DNA from: Vulcanisaeta sp. UBA163
GTDB lineage: Archaea; Thermoproteota; Thermoprotei; Thermoproteales; Thermocladiaceae
Reading direction: 5' to 3'
Assembly (NCBI GenBank): GCA_002496475.1
Contig: DAJV01000042.1
Span: 1 to 5,334, forward strand
Length of the DNA stretch: 5,334 nucleotides
The first letter of the stretch is position 1; each line of letters starts with the position of its first letter. Shown in pieces: positions 3,799-5,334 of the stretch. The notes beneath the pieces were generated by a model that was not told where the DNA came from, searched no databases, and saw nothing but the letters and a program-made list of their open reading frames with translations. The position numbers and the translations under genes are program-made.

Positions 3799-5334
3799 AT
3801 GAGTTCTAATAATAATGAGGTTAGTCTTAGGGTCGCGGAGGCTAGGACTAGGGATGTTGGTAGGCTCATTGTTAGGATACCGCAACGCTATATGAGGGCG
3901 CTCGGCATTGAGCCCGGCGAGTACGTGGAGATTGTTGGCAATAAGCGCAGCGCATATGCCCAAGTATGGCCGGCGTACACTGATGATGAGGATAAGGATT
4001 ACATAAGGATGGACGGGGTCTTGAGACAAAACGCAGGTGTTAGTATTGGTGATGTTGTTAAGGTAAGGAGGGCAAGCCTAAGGTCTGCGCAGAGGGTTAC
4101 AATAGCACCGGTAGGTGAGTACATAAGGGTTGACCCGGACTACCTAAAGAGGGCTTACCTACTAGGTAAGCCCGTCTGGAAGGGTTCAATAATAGAGATA
4201 CCGTATTACACAGGTTCCATTAGGTTCATGGTAACCAGCGTGTCGCCAGGACCGGCAGCGTATGTTGGCATAGACACAGAGGTGCAGGTCAGGGAGGAGC
4301 CTGTTAGGGAGATGGAGTTAACAATGCCCAGGGTTACTTGGGAGGATATTGGAGACCTGGAAGAGGCCAAGAGGAAGATTAGGGAGTTAATTGAATTGCC
4401 ATTGAGACACCCCGAAATATTCAAGCACCTTGGTATTGAACCACCCAAGGGCGTCCTCCTTATAGGTCCACCAGGCACAGGCAAGACCCTTTTAGCGAAA
4501 GCCGTGGCTTCAGAGGCAAATGCTTACTTCATATCAATAAATGGACCTGAAATTATGAGTAAGTATTATGGTGAGTCTGAGGCTAAGTTGAGGGAGATTT
4601 TTGATGAGGCTAAGAAGAATGCGCCGGCTATAATCTTTATTGATGAGATTGATGCGATTGCCCCGAAGAGGGAGGAGGTTACAGGAGAAGTGGAGAAGAG
4701 AATAGTGGCGCAATTGTTAACGCTTATGGATGGTTTACAGGAAAGAGGCCAGGTAATCGTAATAGGAGCAACCAATAGGCCTGAAGCCGTAGACCCAGCA
4801 CTAAGAAGACCAGGAAGATTCGACAGAGAGATTTACATAAGCATGCCTGATAAGAATGCGAGGAAGGAGATACTGCAGGTGCACACAAGGAGTGTGCCGT
4901 TGTGTACCGAGGAAGATGTTAAGGAGAAAATGTGTAATCCTAATAGCGATATTGTGAGCATTGATGAGTTGGCGGAGATGACTCATGGATATACTGGGGC
5001 TGACCTAGCGGCACTCGTTAAGGAAGCTGCAATGATTAGGCTTAGGGAGGCTATAGAGAAGAAGGAGATTGATCTCGAGCAGTCGGAAATACCGTCAGAG
5101 CAGTTGGCAAGGATTAGGATTAGGAGGAGGGACTTCCTTGAGGCAATGAAGTACATACAACCAACAGTCCTGAGGGAGGTCATTGTTGAGGTTCCTGAGG
5201 TTCACTGGGATGACATTGGTGGTTATGATAATGTTAAGCAGGAGCTTAAGGAGATGGTGGAGTGGCCGCTTAAGTATCCCAGATACTTTGAGGAACTTGG
5301 TGTTGACCCGCCTAAGGGTATTTTGTTGTTTGGT
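3799..5334 (+). CDS. cdc48: Cdc48/VAT-type AAA+ ATPase (p97 homologue), 3' end outside window
   Basis: The first 512 residues of a hexameric unfoldase that feeds substrates to the archaeal proteasome and remodels complexes; full-length family members are about 730-760 aa. Residues 8-92 are the double-psi beta-barrel half of the N domain, about 105-170 its second half, and 177-460 the D1 ATPase. D1 landmarks are Walker A GPPGTGKT at 223-230, pore loop KYYG at 255-258, Walker B IIFIDEID at 278-285, sensor-1 Asn326 in GATNRP, arginine fingers Arg340 and Arg343 in GRFDRE, and the sensor-2 region [19 protein letters not shown]2 begins at VHWDDIGG (468-475), and the window ends just before its Walker A. 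The start at ATG 3799 is fixed by an in-frame TAA at 3793-3795. Oddity: between VHTRSVPL and [10 protein letters not shown] there is an extra stretch of about 16 residues containing Cys369 and Cys379, the only cysteines in the visible protein. Divergent from HMG-CoA synthase; cytosolic. Confidence 0.96.
   Translation, partial: MSSNNNEVSLRVAEARTRDVGRLIVRIPQRYMRALGIEPGEYVEIVGNKRSAYAQVWPAYTDDEDKDYIRMDGVLRQNAGVSIGDVVKVRRASLRSAQRVTIAPVGEYIRVDPDYLKRAYLLGKPVWKGSIIEIPYYTGSIRFMVTSVSPGPAAYVGIDTEVQVREEPVREMELTMPRVTWEDIGDLEEAKRKIRELIELPLRHPEIFKHLGIEPPKGVLLIGPPGTGKTLLAKAVASEANAYFISINGPEIMSKYYGESEAKLREIFDEAKKNAPAIIFIDEIDAIAPKREEVTGEVEKRIVAQLLTLMDGLQERGQVIVIGATNRPEAVDPALRRPGRFDREIYISMPDKNARKEILQVHTRSVPLCTEEDVKEKMCNPNSDIVSIDELAEMTHGYTGADLAALVKEAAMIRLREAIEKKEIDLEQSEIPSEQLARIRIRRRDFLEAMKYIQPTVLREVIVEVPEVHWDDIGGYDNVKQELKEMVEWPLKYPRYFEELGVDPPKGILLFG

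Noticed and set aside
3733..4029. 98-residue open frame antisense to the Cdc48 start
   Set aside because: It covers the Cdc48 N domain and promoter on the opposite strand; its composition is that of a shadow frame, with no motif.
4206..5183. Several minus-strand frames opposite Cdc48 D1
   Set aside because: All are antisense to highly conserved AAA+ motifs and rich in Ser/Leu/Ile, as expected for mirror frames of a charged protein.
1..5334. CRISPR arrays, insertion sequences, tRNA or rRNA genes
   Set aside because: I saw no regularly spaced repeats, transposase motifs, terminal inverted repeats or tRNA cloverleaf elements anywhere in the window.

Overview
The window looks like chromosomal DNA of a hyperthermophilic or thermoacidophilic crenarchaeon, most likely a Thermoproteales member of the Vulcanisaeta/Caldivirga type. 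This placement is inferred from protein content and style. The window encodes archaeal HMG-CoA synthase, a CTP-dependent (DUF120) riboflavin kinase with a fused winged-helix domain, and a Cdc48/VAT AAA+ ATPase. Arginine is mostly AGG/AGA and isoleucine often ATA. Most start codons sit about 22-29 nt downstream of a TATA-like box with no room for a leader, as expected for leaderless archaeal transcripts.

Layout: (1) 1-501, minus strand, the N-terminal 167 residues of a COG2159-type amidohydrolase, cut by the window edge. (2) 502-592, a 91-nt divergent promoter region. (3) 593-1168, plus strand, a class II (zinc) aldolase of the FucA/MJ1418 type. (4) 1170-1874, minus strand, RibK/RbkR, convergent with the aldolase and separated from it by one base. 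(5) 1875-2038, an intergenic stretch with a palindrome at 1951-1963. (6) 2039-2332, minus strand, a small winged-helix regulator. (7) 2333-2386, its TATA box plus a 7-4-7 palindrome that touches the stop codon of the next gene. (8) 2387-3436, minus strand, HMG-CoA synthase starting at GTG. (9) 3437-3798, a 362-nt divergent gap with promoters for both flanking genes, an extra TATA-like box, a short hairpin and a possible remnant of a coding 3' end. (10) 3799-5334, plus strand, the first 512 residues of Cdc48/VAT.

The genes are mostly housekeeping: the mevalonate pathway for ether lipids, FMN synthesis, and protein unfolding/quality control, together with two catabolic-type enzymes (aldolase and amidohydrolase) that share a divergent promoter. 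No mobile element, CRISPR array, tRNA/rRNA or clear defence system is visible. The points most worth checking are the palindrome immediately upstream of the small regulator's promoter, a Cdc48 D1 insertion holding the only two cysteines of the visible protein, the HMG-CoA synthase gene without its usual thiolase/DUF35 partners, and the unexplained TATA/hairpin in the 362-nt gap.
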